A DNA stretch of 64,000 nucleotides from Phytophthora quininea. Lineage: Eukaryota > Oomycota > Peronosporomycetes > Peronosporales > Peronosporaceae. The notes under the pieces are model-generated. The model did not search any database and was not told the DNA's origin. It worked only from the letters and a program-made list of their open reading frames with translations. The stretch's first letter is position 1. Each line of letters opens with the position of its first letter. Made by a program: the position numbers and the translations under genes. Shown here piece after piece: positions 49,936-60,940 of the stretch. The stretch spans positions 496,001-560,000 of the forward strand of contig JAAVTG010000570.1 in assembly GCA_011947345.1 (NCBI GenBank), given 5' to 3'.

Positions 49936-52133
49936 TCAGCCAACTCGTTTTTCGCCTTTTATTTGCTCGCGATCTCGTCGACATACTTTTGCTGCTACCA
50001 CACTCAGAAATGCGATTTTTGCCAACAATGACTTCAATCCATTTCCAAGAGCTTGCTGGTGATACGCTTGGAAGTGCTTCTCGTATCTGCTGCACTCAGC
50101 AGGTGCGATTATCTCGAGGTATTCCAAACGTTGGTTCACCTCCAGCATTTGCAGAAATTCATCCAAATGCGTATCCATAATGGACGAGAACTCTGTGTAG
50201 CTGCTGTAAGTGTCCTCCAAATTAGTCAGGCGGATTCGCAATGACTGAACGCACTTGTAAACGGGGTCCTCAGAATCACTCAGTGACCTGGTTAGAGCAG
50301 AAATGTCATTCCAGACAATCCTTAATTCAGGCTGGCGCTGGTTTCTTACGAGATATTCGCTAAACTTGAATTGCACCTGGAAAATGCTACGGTGTCGCCA
50401 CAACTCCTGCAAATTGGGACAGCAACGCAACACTGCGTTCTCGTCCATTTTGATTGTTCGTGCGTCAAGCGTTAAGCATTTCAGCGAAGCGCCAACAGAC
50501 TTTAGGAAGTGCGGTAGACCGTCTAGCTTTGCTACGTTCAGATGCTCAGGCAAGAAGACTGTGAGCGCGGTTAATCTACTCGACCCATTGTGTACGGAAC
50601 CAACCTCGTTGAATTCCAAATCACTGCGTTGAACGAGGCAGCGACCTAGCCCTGCAATGAGCACATTCACCCACTTACTGTTCCCATCGTCACTGAATAT
50701 TCGCACAGGGTGGAGAGCAGCAGGAAATCTCAATGGAGCAGCCTCTTGGCGCGGATACATCCCATTGGCAAAAGTATGACGATAAACCTGGGCGCCACTA
50801 CGTAGTGTTGCATCTGCATCATCCCTAATTCCACGTGGACAACGATGCAAAGATTCTTCCGGGTGCTCAGAAGCCGCAATGGTAGCAAAACTTTGCATAT
50901 CGTTTGTACTCATGCTGTTGATACTGTCCAGAGTAAGTGACTCCAGTGCTGAGCACTCTCGTGCTCGCTTCGAGAAAACTCCGTACGCCAGCCACTTCCA
51001 AAACAATGAGCTATCGCTCCCATACCTCCCTCTATCACATGTCGTGCTGATCGAGAGCTTTCGAGTGGTCTGGTTGATGGCCATAGCCGAGAACAGCGCC
51101 TCCACGTCCAAAGGTCGAACGCCGTAACATTGCAGATGCAGACTGTCGAGTTGAAGCCGCCGCCGCGTTGGAACGTGCATTTCCGGGCCGGGATTGTATC
51201 TCGTATTTGCGAGCTCGGGGTAACGACGCACAGTGTCGAATAAAGCCGTCACTAATTGCATCAACTCCTTCGTGGCTTTCGGTGTTGATTCGCGTGTACT
51301 TTCGATTCGTACGGAAAGGTGCGAAAACCAAACATTGTGTTGCATTAGTCGGGACAATGCTGTCATGGTGCCTTCGGAAATACTATAAGTTTTGCCACCA
51401 TCGGCTCCATAACAAAAGTGCATCTCAGCGACCCAGGCTGCACGGGCTGGTTGCCTAGACTCTGATTAAACCTCCGCCATTCTTTGGCGACAACCATCTC
51501 CGCCGCGTAGATTTCTTTCAGTGTATCAGGAGCACCGAACAACGAGTCGCTGCTCACTCGGATCGGGACCTGAATATCCACGTCTTCCTTCTGCAAATGT
51601 TCTCTTGTATCTAAGGTCGCGATTATTGCCATCGCATTAAGAAACCCTTGGCTGGGGCTGGTGAGTTGGTGAGTCCCGCAGAACTGGATAATATCTTGCT
51701 TGACCTTGTCTCTCACGTGTAGGACATAGCATGGAAGTTTATCTTTGATGGTTTTGTAGCCGGTTAAATATTGCCACGCGGAGAAGTCAACGTGAGCTAT
51801 GGTAGCGAGTAAGGCCAATGCCTCTCGAATGTTTTGAAGGTCTAGTATGCCTTGGGTTACAGACTGGAAGGAGCTGTAGGCGGTCGTGTTGATGTGGAGA
51901 TACTGGGTAGCAGTGGGCTGGAACGCTTCGTCGTCTCCGAGAACGTCGCAGCTGAGCACTCCGCAGCGTACTCTGGACCGTATGAGAACGCACCAAGGGT
52001 GCATGAAGCCCCAGTCGCGCTCCAGATCCGGAGGAACCTCCATCGTGTAAGCCTTGAGGGCGAGACCACTTGAGTCTTCGTTTTCGACAGTGTTTGAAGT
52101 GGATTCGTTTTGTGAAAAGATGCAGTTGTGCAT
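49936..52133 (-). CDS. Unknown large protein with leucine-rich-like stretches (one frame break), palindrome III spacer
   Basis: About 732 codons. ATG 52133 (MHNCIFSQNESTSNTVENED) opens the first 240 residues (AYTMEVPPDLERDWGFMHPW; LLATIAHVDFSAWQYLTGYK). At a T run near 51418 (ACTTTTGTTATGG) one base is missing, and the rest is open in the next frame (CYGADGGKTYSISEGTMTAL to the stop at 49936). The second half has Leu-spaced segments (LDSLHLQCYGVRPLDVEALF; LESLTLDSINSMSTNDMQSF; LKCLTLDARTIKMDENAVLR) that recall LRR or F-box/LRR proteins. No membrane segment or signal. The only full gene in the spacer; not related to the arm genes. Confidence 0.75.
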
Positions 52134-52415
52134 AGTTTATTCAAGTATAATTTAAGGTGATGTGATTGGTCAACTCGCTTCAACTTCACCTGATCAACTG
52201 TTGTTTGACTTCCTCAATATCAAAACCCGCCAACTCCACATAAGATGCATATCGGTGCAACACAAAGATAGGATTCCATTCCGATGTTAGCCATATTCAT
52301 AGCGTGTCCAACAACAATGTCCTCGTCCTCCGATGGCGATCTCAAAGCACCTCCATCCAGATGCATCTCTCACTTCCCAACGCAGCAGCTTCCTGCAACA
52401 CCAACAAGCAGCAAG

Positions 52416-54410
52416 ATGCTGCGTCGTGGATCTGGCCGCCGGCCTGCTTTGGTCGCACTTTTCCTGCTTGGCGTCGGGTCTGCCGTGCAAAGTTGCATCC
52501 ACGACTCGCTCGACCACCGACACGTTGTCGGACAACAGGACTACGACAACACGCACCCGTTCGAGCGAAGCCGCAGGCTGCGAGCTCTGGGCGCAGTCGC
52601 CTCCAGCTCCACGACAGCACAAGTTTCGACATCGACCTTCCAACCCATTCGCATGACGCCCTACTACGACAACTCGAGCCTGAGCAAGCTACCGGCCGAC
52701 GCGCGCGCAAGTGTCGTTGATCGTGGACGAGGCCATTCGACGCGTTCGCACAGCTCTCCAGGTCGTCCCCGTCAGCGGCAACCTCTACGCCCACCACTTC
52801 TGCACTAGCTACTTTTCGGCCACGCAAACCTGTCACTCTATCGCTACGACTGACACCTGTCTGGAGATGCCGATGCCTGCCGCGCACTTCGACTCGATGC
52901 AATACTGCGGCAGCTGCACTTCAACCGGTTGCACTCAGTGCACCACCAGTCCGAAAGGCACTGGCATCCCAAACTCCGACTTCCTCATCTACGTACGAGC
53001 GGAAAACACCACCAACTGCCAGGGAGGCACGACGCTGGCGTACGCGTCCACGTGCCAGCAAGACCAATACGACCGACCCACCTTCGGCATGGTCAACTTT
53101 TGCCCGGACAAGCTCACGTCGGCAGCCATCGACTTCGAACGCCACGTGTCCACCGCCCTGCACGAGTTCACCCACGCGCTCGGCTTCTCGTCGCGCTTCT
53201 TCCCACTCATGCGAACCGAAGACGGCACACCACGGACACCTCGCGACCAGACCGGCAACCCACCCATCTTCACTTCAGGGACCTGTCCGAACGGCAATGC
53301 TATCAACTACTTCGTGCAGCCTTCTAACGACACGATCCAATTCACCTCCGAGAGGGACCACGTCGTGGCCAAAATGGTGACGCCCCACGTCCGCGACTAC
53401 GTGCAGAAGCACTTCAACTGCTCGACGCTCGCGGGAGCAGAAATCGAGTCGCAAGACGGCGGCTGCCTCGGCTCGCACTGGGAAGAGCGCATTTTCGAGC
53501 CCGAGTACATGTCGCCCGTCGACAGCTACCGCAACATCTTCAGCGGACTCACACTCGCTTTCTTCGAGGACTCGGGATGGTACCGTGTCAACATCTCGAC
53601 CGCCCAGAAGATGCAGTTCGGCAACCAGAAGGGCTGCAACTTCGCCACGGACAAGTGCATCGATCCCGCCACGCAAGTCCCTGTAGACGCTACCTACTGC
53701 ACCAGCAACGTCGAAAGCTGCTCAGCCGACGGCATGTCGCGCTCGGCTTGCACCTTGGTGAATAACGCCGGGCAGTCTATCCCTCCAGAGTACCAGTACT
53801 TCCCGGGCTACCCCACCAAAGGCGCCAACAACAAATTCCCCGACTTTTGCCCCATCAACGTCGGCTATACGGAGGGCGATTGCTCCATCACCAGCAACCT
53901 GCTCAAGATCGGCAGCACCAACATCAACGCGCTTGGCGAGACCTATTGCCCTACTTGTAAATGCACGGCGACTACGCTACGCAGCGCCGACTCCTCTAGC
54001 TGGAGCATCTCGAACCGACAGACTGGATGCTACGCGATGCGGTGCTTCAAACCACGAACACAGATACAAACGTGTCTGCATTTGCAGTGGAGCTCACCCT
54101 CCCTCGCAGCAAAACCACCGACAGCGTGAGTGTTAACTGCACCGCGAAGGGCGACAAGCGCTCCGTTCCAGGCTTTACCGGATTCATCACCTGCCCTGAC
54201 CCATTCGTCGTCTGTGACGCCGATGACCCGAATCAATTCGTGATGACTGAAACGACAGAGGAAGGCACTGGGAGTTCTAGCAGCGGGACCACCACCACCA
54301 CGACCACCACCGTCACGACTCGCACAACGATCAGCGGCGTAGGCGACCACCACACCGCAGCACTGGCGTTGCTAGGCCTGGCCTGGATCGTCATCGCAAT
54401 TACCTCATAG
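52416..54410 (+). CDS. Leishmanolysin-like zinc metalloprotease (GP63, M8), right arm; two frame breaks
   Basis: Twin of the gene at 47479-49480. ATG 52416, signal peptide, the same frame shift at the GC run (about 52703-52709), then a long open catalytic domain with ALHEFTHALGFSSRFF and GSHWEERIFEPEYMSPV. A second break is private to this copy: a C is missing at about 54050 (CTTCAAACC against CTTCCAAACC on the left), after which the Thr-rich stalk and hydrophobic GPI-type tail continue in the other frame to TAG 54410. The ACC repeat is shorter here. If the breaks are real this copy would give a truncated, unanchored protein. Confidence 0.8.
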
Positions 54411-54589
54411 AAAAGTCTCGCATAATTTAAAGCAAAATGTACCGGCAACATAGTTTCTCGATTCCCCGCGTGTGTGAGTTCTCGAGATACATGTAGCAGC
54501 CGTGACGAATTGATTGTGTAACCCGTGGGATGCTCATCGACACCACGTCAAGTTTTCCAACGCTACGGCACGTTTTCAGGACCAAGTAG

Positions 54590-55780
54590 TTATGAGCCCT
54601 CCACTTGGACGAATAATTCAATTGTGAGCTTGGCGAGCGAGTCAGCAATGACAGGATCGCTATCCTGGCTCTGGCGAAGTTCAGCTCAATGAACGCTTGG
54701 GCCCTTGAGGACGGTCTGTTAATGATGAATGGCTCGACTCGACAGCATTTCTGAACCAATGTCGATGGATCTTCACTAAAATGTCCTGCAATAGGGTAAG
54801 CGACGCACCACCTCGTGTCGGTCACACGAATACCAGCAAAATCTCCCTCCGCTTCCATGACACCAAACCACACGATCACTGTGCGGCCGTCCTCACAGTA
54901 CCGGTACCGCCACGCAACAACATGAGTCCTAACATCCACGTCGTTGCCACAGTGCTTCTGGGAACTCACTCGAAACTTCACCGCGAAGGTGTCATTCCGA
55001 CACGGAAGCGTGTTGAACTCAACCCTCTCAATTGTCCTATGCGGGAGCGATGTCGCCTCCACAGGGCCCCACAGACGTCGTCAAATTCATACGGCAAGTG
55101 CATCATCTCCACGTCCGCGAAACATTCCCTGTCTCCGACCTGCTTCCGTTCAAACTTCTCTCAGACCGTAGCGCCACTCGAACCGAACTCCCACGACTGC
55201 AAAACCTCATCTGTCTGCTGGTGCATCCCGCCCAGCTCTGCTACACTGTAAGTAGAGCTCACACAAAGCGTTGTCGTTCGTCTTCGAGGCGGTCTCCACA
55301 TTACCCAACCCTTCTCGTCGCAGCCACTTGTGGAAAGGGACTCCCAGCCCTCGGATTAGCGGTAGCTTCGTTCGTATCTCTACTTGACTCTGTAGCAGCG
55401 CGTTCTGCGTGTGCGCCACCACCCGGCGGCGTTTCTCCCTGCGAGCGATCGCTCTCCAAGTGGACGGCGCTCCACCAACTACTTCATCACTACAGAAGAG
55501 TTTGCTACAGAGCTTCTTTATTCTAGTGGCTGCAACTCCTCTCTCAGCTGCCGTTCCTGTCGCTCCAGCCAAGCTCGCTCCTCCTTCCGCCGCTGTCGAT
55601 ACAAATCGCGTCTCTCAGCCAGCAGATTTGGGCGGCGCCTTGGCTTGGTCACTTGTCAGCAGGTCGTGTGCGTCTTGGAGTAGCCTCTGCACATCCACAC
55701 ACTCCAAGCGGAAGTCCTGGGCCTCATTTGCCAGAGCCTCTTCGCCTTCCAACACCTTCACGCCGTCGGCATCGCCAGGT
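54590..55780 (-). pseudogene. Decayed family 2 copy, right arm of palindrome III
   Basis: Mirror of 46110-47298 with the same broken layout. One further base is lost near 54680 (GAACTTCGCC against GAACCTTCGCC), which changes the frame of the last 40 residues (the real end, stop at 54590, is in the original frame). START-like landmarks as in the left copy. Confidence 0.7.
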
Positions 55781-55842
55781 TTTGTCAATACACAATAACA
55801 AGGTTTTGTCAATACACAATAACTAGGGTTTGTCAATACTAG
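55780..55842. repeat. 24-bp tandem repeat in a divergent promoter, right arm
   Basis: Mirror of 46048-46112, between the family 2 gene at 55913 and the decayed copy at 54590-55780. Confidence 0.7.
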
Positions 55843-55912
55843 TACACGACAGCTACATAAATAGGTCTTTTGAAGCTACATTGTCTGTCGAGATGCCACT
55901 TCGACATAGACG

Positions 55913-57202
55913 ATGGCGGACCAGCAGCTTCTGGACGACGTCGGCAGCTTCCTAACGCTCGAGCAGGCCGGACTGCAGCTGGAGGAGGTGGACACGGAGG
56001 CGCTGCTGCAGTCGCTGCAGTCTCTTCCCAATAGCGAGCTTGCGGGGAATAGTCCTGTAAGTACAAAGAAGACGAAAGAGGAGCAAACAGGAGTTGGCCA
56101 AGCTCAAGGCCGGCCAGCGGCGAGACGCCTACAGACGCAGACTCAAGGCGGAGTGGGCCAGTTTACGCCAGCAGGACCGAGAGTTGACTCTGAAGTTGCA
56201 GCAACTGCAACAGGCCAAGGAGACCAGCAAGCCGGAGCCCAAAAGTGGGCCGAAGACTCTGTAGGCCTCGCAGCGTGGCGAGCAATTGCGTTGCGGCAGT
56301 ACGATAGAAGACTGGAGGCCGAGGCGGTCCAGAAGAGACTGCAGAGCGCAGTGAACAGTCGCGCGGTGATGATCCAAGACCTGGAGGACGTGCTCAAGAA
56401 AAGAGCTCGAGACTTGGAGAGTTTAGAGGAAGACGGCGCTCAAGTGCCAGAGAAGAAGGCGAGACTGGGAACTAGAGATACAGTACTCTACAAAACCTAC
56501 TTTGACAGTCTAGATCTGCTGTACACCAAGTTGGATGACGTGTTCCGAGAAGTGGGCACGACGCCAACGCCCGGAGGGATCATCCGTGGCGAGCCCAAAC
56601 GGAAGGTGGATGGAGAGACAGAGTACTTCGAGACGATCGGGGTGGGGAGAGTTCCGTTCAATTACAAGAGAACGTGTGATGCTGTGTGGGAATTGGCGTT
56701 GGTTCCTCATCGACAGGAAGGTCGACGGGTTTACGACGGCTTGCCAGACCCCGAGAACTCGTCGGCCATACAGTTCAATGCCCCACTTCGCTACGAGAAC
56801 AGCGAAGTTTTCCAAAGGAGGGTGCATCATGTGGTAAGGAGGTACGTCGAACAGAATCGTGTCGTTATCTTGTGGCGAGCTCTGTGTGAGCCAAGTGGCG
56901 ATACACCTGGGTTGACTTCTGACGAGACGGGTTGGTGCGTCGTGCATGCTCCGCCCACTGACTCTGAAAATGCGGCCACGACGCTTGTGCAAGCGTGCAT
57001 CCGCATAGTGCCCATGCACTTTCAAAACGGCAGCACGGAAAAGGCGACAAAGGACCAGTATATGACGCTGATGGTTGCGTCAGAGCAGGAAGACTACCAA
57101 GAAATCGAGCGAATGATGGAGCGACTCATACTGGACGATGCACTCGCGACAGACGGCTTGGCGATTGATGAGCTTGGAAACTTGTGCTCCAACACAGAGT
57201 GA
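55913..57202 (+). CDS. Family 2 protein, right arm of palindrome III, coiled-coil segment read out of frame
   Basis: 429 aa open frame from ATG 55913 (MADQQLLDDVGSFLTLEQAG). Compared with the intact twin at 44681 it lacks one A near 56067, another A near 56078 and one C near 56256. Together these remove three bases, so the frame is lost and then regained. Over about 65 residues the basic coiled coil is replaced by an unrelated sequence (QTGVGQAQGRPAARRLQTQT and onward), while the acidic start and the START-like half are normal (RRYVEQNRVVILWRALCEPS). If real, the protein would keep its START-like domain but lose the DNA-binding-like segment. If the three contractions are errors, it equals the twin. 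Confidence 0.78.
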   Translation: MADQQLLDDVGSFLTLEQAGLQLEEVDTEALLQSLQSLPNSELAGNSPVSTKKTKEEQTGVGQAQGRPAARRLQTQTQGGVGQFTPAGPRVDSEVAATATGQGDQQAGAQKWAEDSVGLAAWRAIALRQYDRRLEAEAVQKRLQSAVNSRAVMIQDLEDVLKKRARDLESLEEDGAQVPEKKARLGTRDTVLYKTYFDSLDLLYTKLDDVFREVGTTPTPGGIIRGEPKRKVDGETEYFETIGVGRVPFNYKRTCDAVWELALVPHRQEGRRVYDGLPDPENSSAIQFNAPLRYENSEVFQRRVHHVVRRYVEQNRVVILWRALCEPSGDTPGLTSDETGWCVVHAPPTDSENAATTLVQACIRIVPMHFQNGSTEKATKDQYMTLMVASEQEDYQEIERMMERLILDDALATDGLAIDELGNLCSNTE

Positions 57203-57440
57203 CCAATGCAATCTTGTGTTAGTGCTGTGGTCTTGACTCGGTGGCTCAGAAAGAAAAGGATCGAAGGACCAATACGTCGCGAGACTGGGCAGGAAGTCGA
57301 GCGAATTCTGGAGCAACTCGTGTTGGAAGATGAGTTTGATGGTGATAAAGTCTGACATAAACAAACTCGTTTTAGGGGATCATTATGAAGTGGATTCAGC
57401 CGCTGTGATACCAGTAGATTGGAGTTTGGCTCTTCCACGT

Positions 57441-58477
57441 GGAGTATTTCCCAAAACCAGTACCGATGTACCACCATCGTCCCGGAACCAGTACCTTACT
57501 CAAAACCAGTACTTGTACCAATGAAAGTGCTTGTTCAATTTGGTACATATTCGTTTCCAGTACCGAACGTCCCAACAATCTTAGCAGCGGAAGAGTCTGG
57601 CATGGACAGCGTTAGCGGAAGGGCTGTTGCAGCAAGTTTAGCACCCCTCCCTCCATCGCACCATTCTCAATCTTGACAACAACGACCTCTACAAGCAGCT
57701 TTTCTACCTCCGGACACCCTAGCAACCATGACTTCATCAAGTCGCGCGCAATTGGATCTGACAAGCCTGCACGGAACAACCGTGCTGAAACTGGGAATGC
57801 CATTCAGCTCCGGATTGGCAGCAACCACGTTCATGCAGGACTTCACCTACAATGAGAACATGCATTGTGTTGCTTTTCATCCGGCATACTTGGTGAGTAC
57901 CTACGCTAACAAATTCTTCGACAAAAGAATCGCACTTCCTGTGCGCGATACGCCTCAGGTCTCGTCGAAGTGAAGCCTTCACCATACTACAAGCAGGCTG
58001 GTCGCCGCATCAAACGACGCATCGCTAGTGCTGGAGAGAGCAGAGGCAAGAACACTTATGTTTGTAGATCGTGTACGGAAGTTGGTCACAACCGGCGAAC
58101 TTGTCGTCGCCATGGCAGCGAGAGCGATGAACTGAATTCCGACCTTATCGCCTCGCCTTTTGAGCTCCCAAAAATTCCAACAGCAACATCCCAACAAGCA
58201 AGAACCCCAGTTGAGCAAGGAAGTGCTGTAGCCCAACAAGCAGCCACGCGGATGTCCATGGCGTTCCTCCTAGACGACTGAATACGCTTTAATTAACATT
58301 AATTTTTACTCAGAACTGAATAGAAGTATGGCTGATCCCGTGCTCGTGCAAGATAGTATGGAAACGAACATGTACCAAATTGAACAAGCACTTTCATTGG
58401 TACAAGTACTGGTTTTGAGTAAGGTACTGGTTCCGGGACGATGGTGGTACATCGGTACTGGTTTTGGGAAATACTCC
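57441..58477. mobile_element. Mutator-like (MULE) transposon, short internally deleted copy
   Basis: 1,037 bp with terminal inverted repeats of about 117 bp (57441-57558 and 58361-58477) starting GGAGTATTTCCCAAAACCAG, nearly identical, and an 8-bp target duplication TTCCACGT at 57433-57440 and 58478-58485. The other palindrome arm carries the same locus with a single TTCCACGT (reverse complement at 44451-44458), i.e. the empty site. The interior holds the C-terminal part of a MULE transposase. The TIRs carry repeated CCAGTAC motifs that could be transposase-binding sites. Confidence 0.88.
57728..58281 (+). pseudogene. C-terminal part of a MULE transposase (SWIM-like segment and zinc knuckle)
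   Basis: Inside the element: MTSSSRAQLDLTSLHGTTVL leads to NENMHCVAFHPAYLVSTYAN (C-terminal end of a SWIM-like zinc segment). After a one-base frame change near 57955 comes YYKQAGRRIKRRIASAGESR, the usual basic linker, and the knuckle CRSCTEVGHNRRTC (C-x2-C-x4-H-x4-C), a hallmark of MULE/FAR1-type transposases. The catalytic DDE domain is absent, so the copy cannot move by itself. Confidence 0.82.
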
Positions 58478-58676
58478 TTCCACGTGATCCAGATCTTGAG
58501 AAAGGGCACCAGAGATACACATCTGTCGTCAGCATCGGTAAAAGCGGCCGACTACAGATGGTGTGACCGTCACCTGAGCACAGATAGAAGCAACCGTGAC
58601 TGACAATGAACAAGAGGCATATGAGTTATCGTATGTATTATACTCCATTATCTAACACTCACAAGCAAGTGACGAG

Positions 58677-59913
58677 ATGGCAACCGGGGCAGGACTGGTC
58701 GAGGAACTCTGGGCTTGCTTGGAGACAAGCGACCAGTTGGTGTCTTATCAAGCGTGCGAGTCCCCACGAAACAGCACTGGCGCGATGGATGTCGGCGTTC
58801 CAAGTCCTTTACCGCTTAGTTCTCCGCTGGCTGGCTTGTGTATTCCTGGAGCTCAAGCAGAACGACCCAAGACTCGCAAAGAGAAAGAATCCCTTCGGAA
58901 GAAAAAGTATCAGCAGCGATTGAAGAACGAGCGGGAAGCCTTACTGCGAATGAAGGCCCAGTTGTCTGTGCGGTTGTTCGAGATGAAGCAGAGCCGAAGG
59001 CGCGGCAAGTTCAGTGAGTACCCACGTCGACGATCTCAATCCTGTATGGAGACAGCTCGCAGTACAGCAACGTGGCTTACGGTTGCGAGCGGAGAATGAT
59101 CAACTACGACTAGTAGACGCACTCAGCATCCAAGCTTCGTATATCGATGTCCTCGCGAGTCTGCTACGTCGACAGACTGGAGAACTGGAAGGGGTTAACA
59201 CTCCTATCACGTCGAGTCTTTGGGAGGGGTTACGTTTGGACCACGTCTTGTATACTGTGCATCTTCGTGGAGTAGATGCATGCTATGCTCGCTTTAACGA
59301 ACTGTACAAGGAGTGTGACTTTCGTTCTATGCCTGAAGGAGTGGTAACGTCGCTGCATCGGTCCAAGTCGGACGGTGAAATGGAGTATTTCCAACATCTA
59401 AACAAGGTGTGCCAGCCATTTACTTACGAGCAAACGAGCAACACAATGTGGACGTTAGCCAAGTTGTTGCATCGACAAGACGATCGTGAAGACTATGAAG
59501 GTTTAGGAGACCCGGACAGCATCGTCGCTATCAAATACCGCCTCGTCCGGGCATTGGCCAGTGGTGTGAAGGTGTCTATCCGGCAGCGATACGTATTCCG
59601 GCGGTTTGTGGAGGATTGTCGGACGGTATTTGTTTGGAAAACGCACTCGGAAGGAGAAGGAATCTTTCATGGTATGCACTTGCACGAGACAGGATGGGTT
59701 AGTCTTCGTCCCTCTGCGGATGGAGCGTCGACGCTTGTGGAAATTTGCGTTCGCCAGCGACCCATGCGTTTCAGCAAACCCAGCTTCCGAAATGAGTTCA
59801 TTGGGGATTTCCAGCACGTTCTCCAGAGCTCCACCGACGAAGACGCACAAGAGATAATAGGCACGCTGGACAAGCTGCTGATCGAAGACACGTTGGCGGG
59901 AATCGACCTTTAG
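58677..59913 (+). CDS. Family 2 bZIP-like/START-like protein (one frame break)
   Basis: About 412 aa. ATG 58677 (MATGAGLVEELWACLETSDQ). Basic coiled coil: RKKKYQQRLKNEREALLRMK then AQLSVRLFEMKQSRRRG. Near 59010-59016 the frame must shift by one base (GTGAGTACC looks like an intron donor, but no acceptor restores the frame). Then NPVWRQLAVQQRGLRLRAEN, a START-like half (RGVDACYARFNELYKECDFR; YFQHLNKVCQPFTYEQTSNT; RRFVEDCRTVFVWKTHSEGE; HLHETGWVSLRPS) and the end hel IGTLDKLLIEDTLAGIDL to TAG 59913. Closest to the gene at 40901. Lies 200 bases after the MULE. Confidence 0.75.
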
Positions 59914-60940
59914 GCTTTACGGAGTAAAATGCAACAAGACTTCGATGCAACCAGATGATTCCATCAGATGACGATATCTACGTGGAACGGATAGTGTTCA
60001 ACGAGTAACCCCTGTATGTTTTATAGAGATTAGTACCTGTATTCATGTCGCCTGAACAACTCTGGATAAAATCCAAAGAACTTATAATAGGGGCTTTCCT
60101 TGATCGTACAGGTCGTTGGGGCATCAGATCAGTCCATTCACGTTAAAGCCTCGGTCTCGTAGAGATGGGCGTGAGCGCCGTAGGCGGCGCCAGCCCGAGA
60201 GGAAGTCGGAGAGGCCAGCCCCTGGGTGAGGAGTGGCGGGTTAAAAAGCGCGCGACCGAGGCAGCAGTCTGCCGGCGCTTGTGCTGCTGGAGCTTGACGT
60301 TGTCGCGCCGCCGCCGAAGAGCAAATGGCTGGCCTCCGAATGGACTGGTCTTCGAGCTATCTATCGATGGGAAAATATACTCGCCCGGGGACTGCATGCT
60401 GCAGCCCCCGTATGTTAGAAAACCATAGCACTTACACGTGCATCGATTCCGGGCTGAGCGAGGTGATGACCTTCCCTTCAGGAAACCTATTTTTCGCCTT
60501 CAGGGCCTTGGACAATCCCAATCCACAGTTGAGACTTGGCGACAAAGAGATATGATCGTGACGTCCATGTGGAATCTTGGTTTAGTGCACAGTGAACGCG
60601 AGAAGAAGTGGTAAAAGAGCTGTTTGTCGTGCATGGGTTTAGATGGGTACACACGAATGAGTATGCTTCCAACTTATCCTAGCTAGACATGTGCCAGTTA
60701 ACGATCCCACGTTGAGACTCAGTCCACATTTGGGTAAGGGGGACATTGCAAGGCGTTTACGCTCTGCATAATCGTTCAAATACTGGGAGCATCTCCTTCA
60801 CCATGGTGATGAAGCGTGTAAACTTTCCGGCTGTTTGACGCGGTATTTCATGTGCATCATCAGCTTGACGGGCTCACCTTGTGATCGTCAACTTCATTTG
60901 GAAATAAGGGTCGTGGATATCAACGCATCAAGAGATCAAG
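59914..60940. other. About 1 kb with no recognised gene
   Basis: Contains a GC-rich block at 60165-60420 (GCGCC-rich, with GGGAAAATATACTCGCCCGG) that could be a piece of an LTR or other repeat, but no second copy, LTR ends or coding remnant were seen in the window. Confidence 0.35.

Larger units (their letters stand above)
52332..57440. repeat. Palindrome III, right arm
   Basis: Inverted partner of 44453-49565; see that entry. It ends exactly at the target duplication of the MULE (TTCCACGT, 57433-57440). Confidence 0.9.

Noticed and set aside
59010..59090. Intron in the family 2 gene at 58677 starting at GTGAGTACC
   Set aside because: The donor is good, but the available acceptor (ACAG at about 59054) keeps the wrong frame; a one-base frame break explains the data better.
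60165..60420. LTR or Helitron end
   Set aside because: GC-rich block without a second copy, target duplication or coding remnant in the window.
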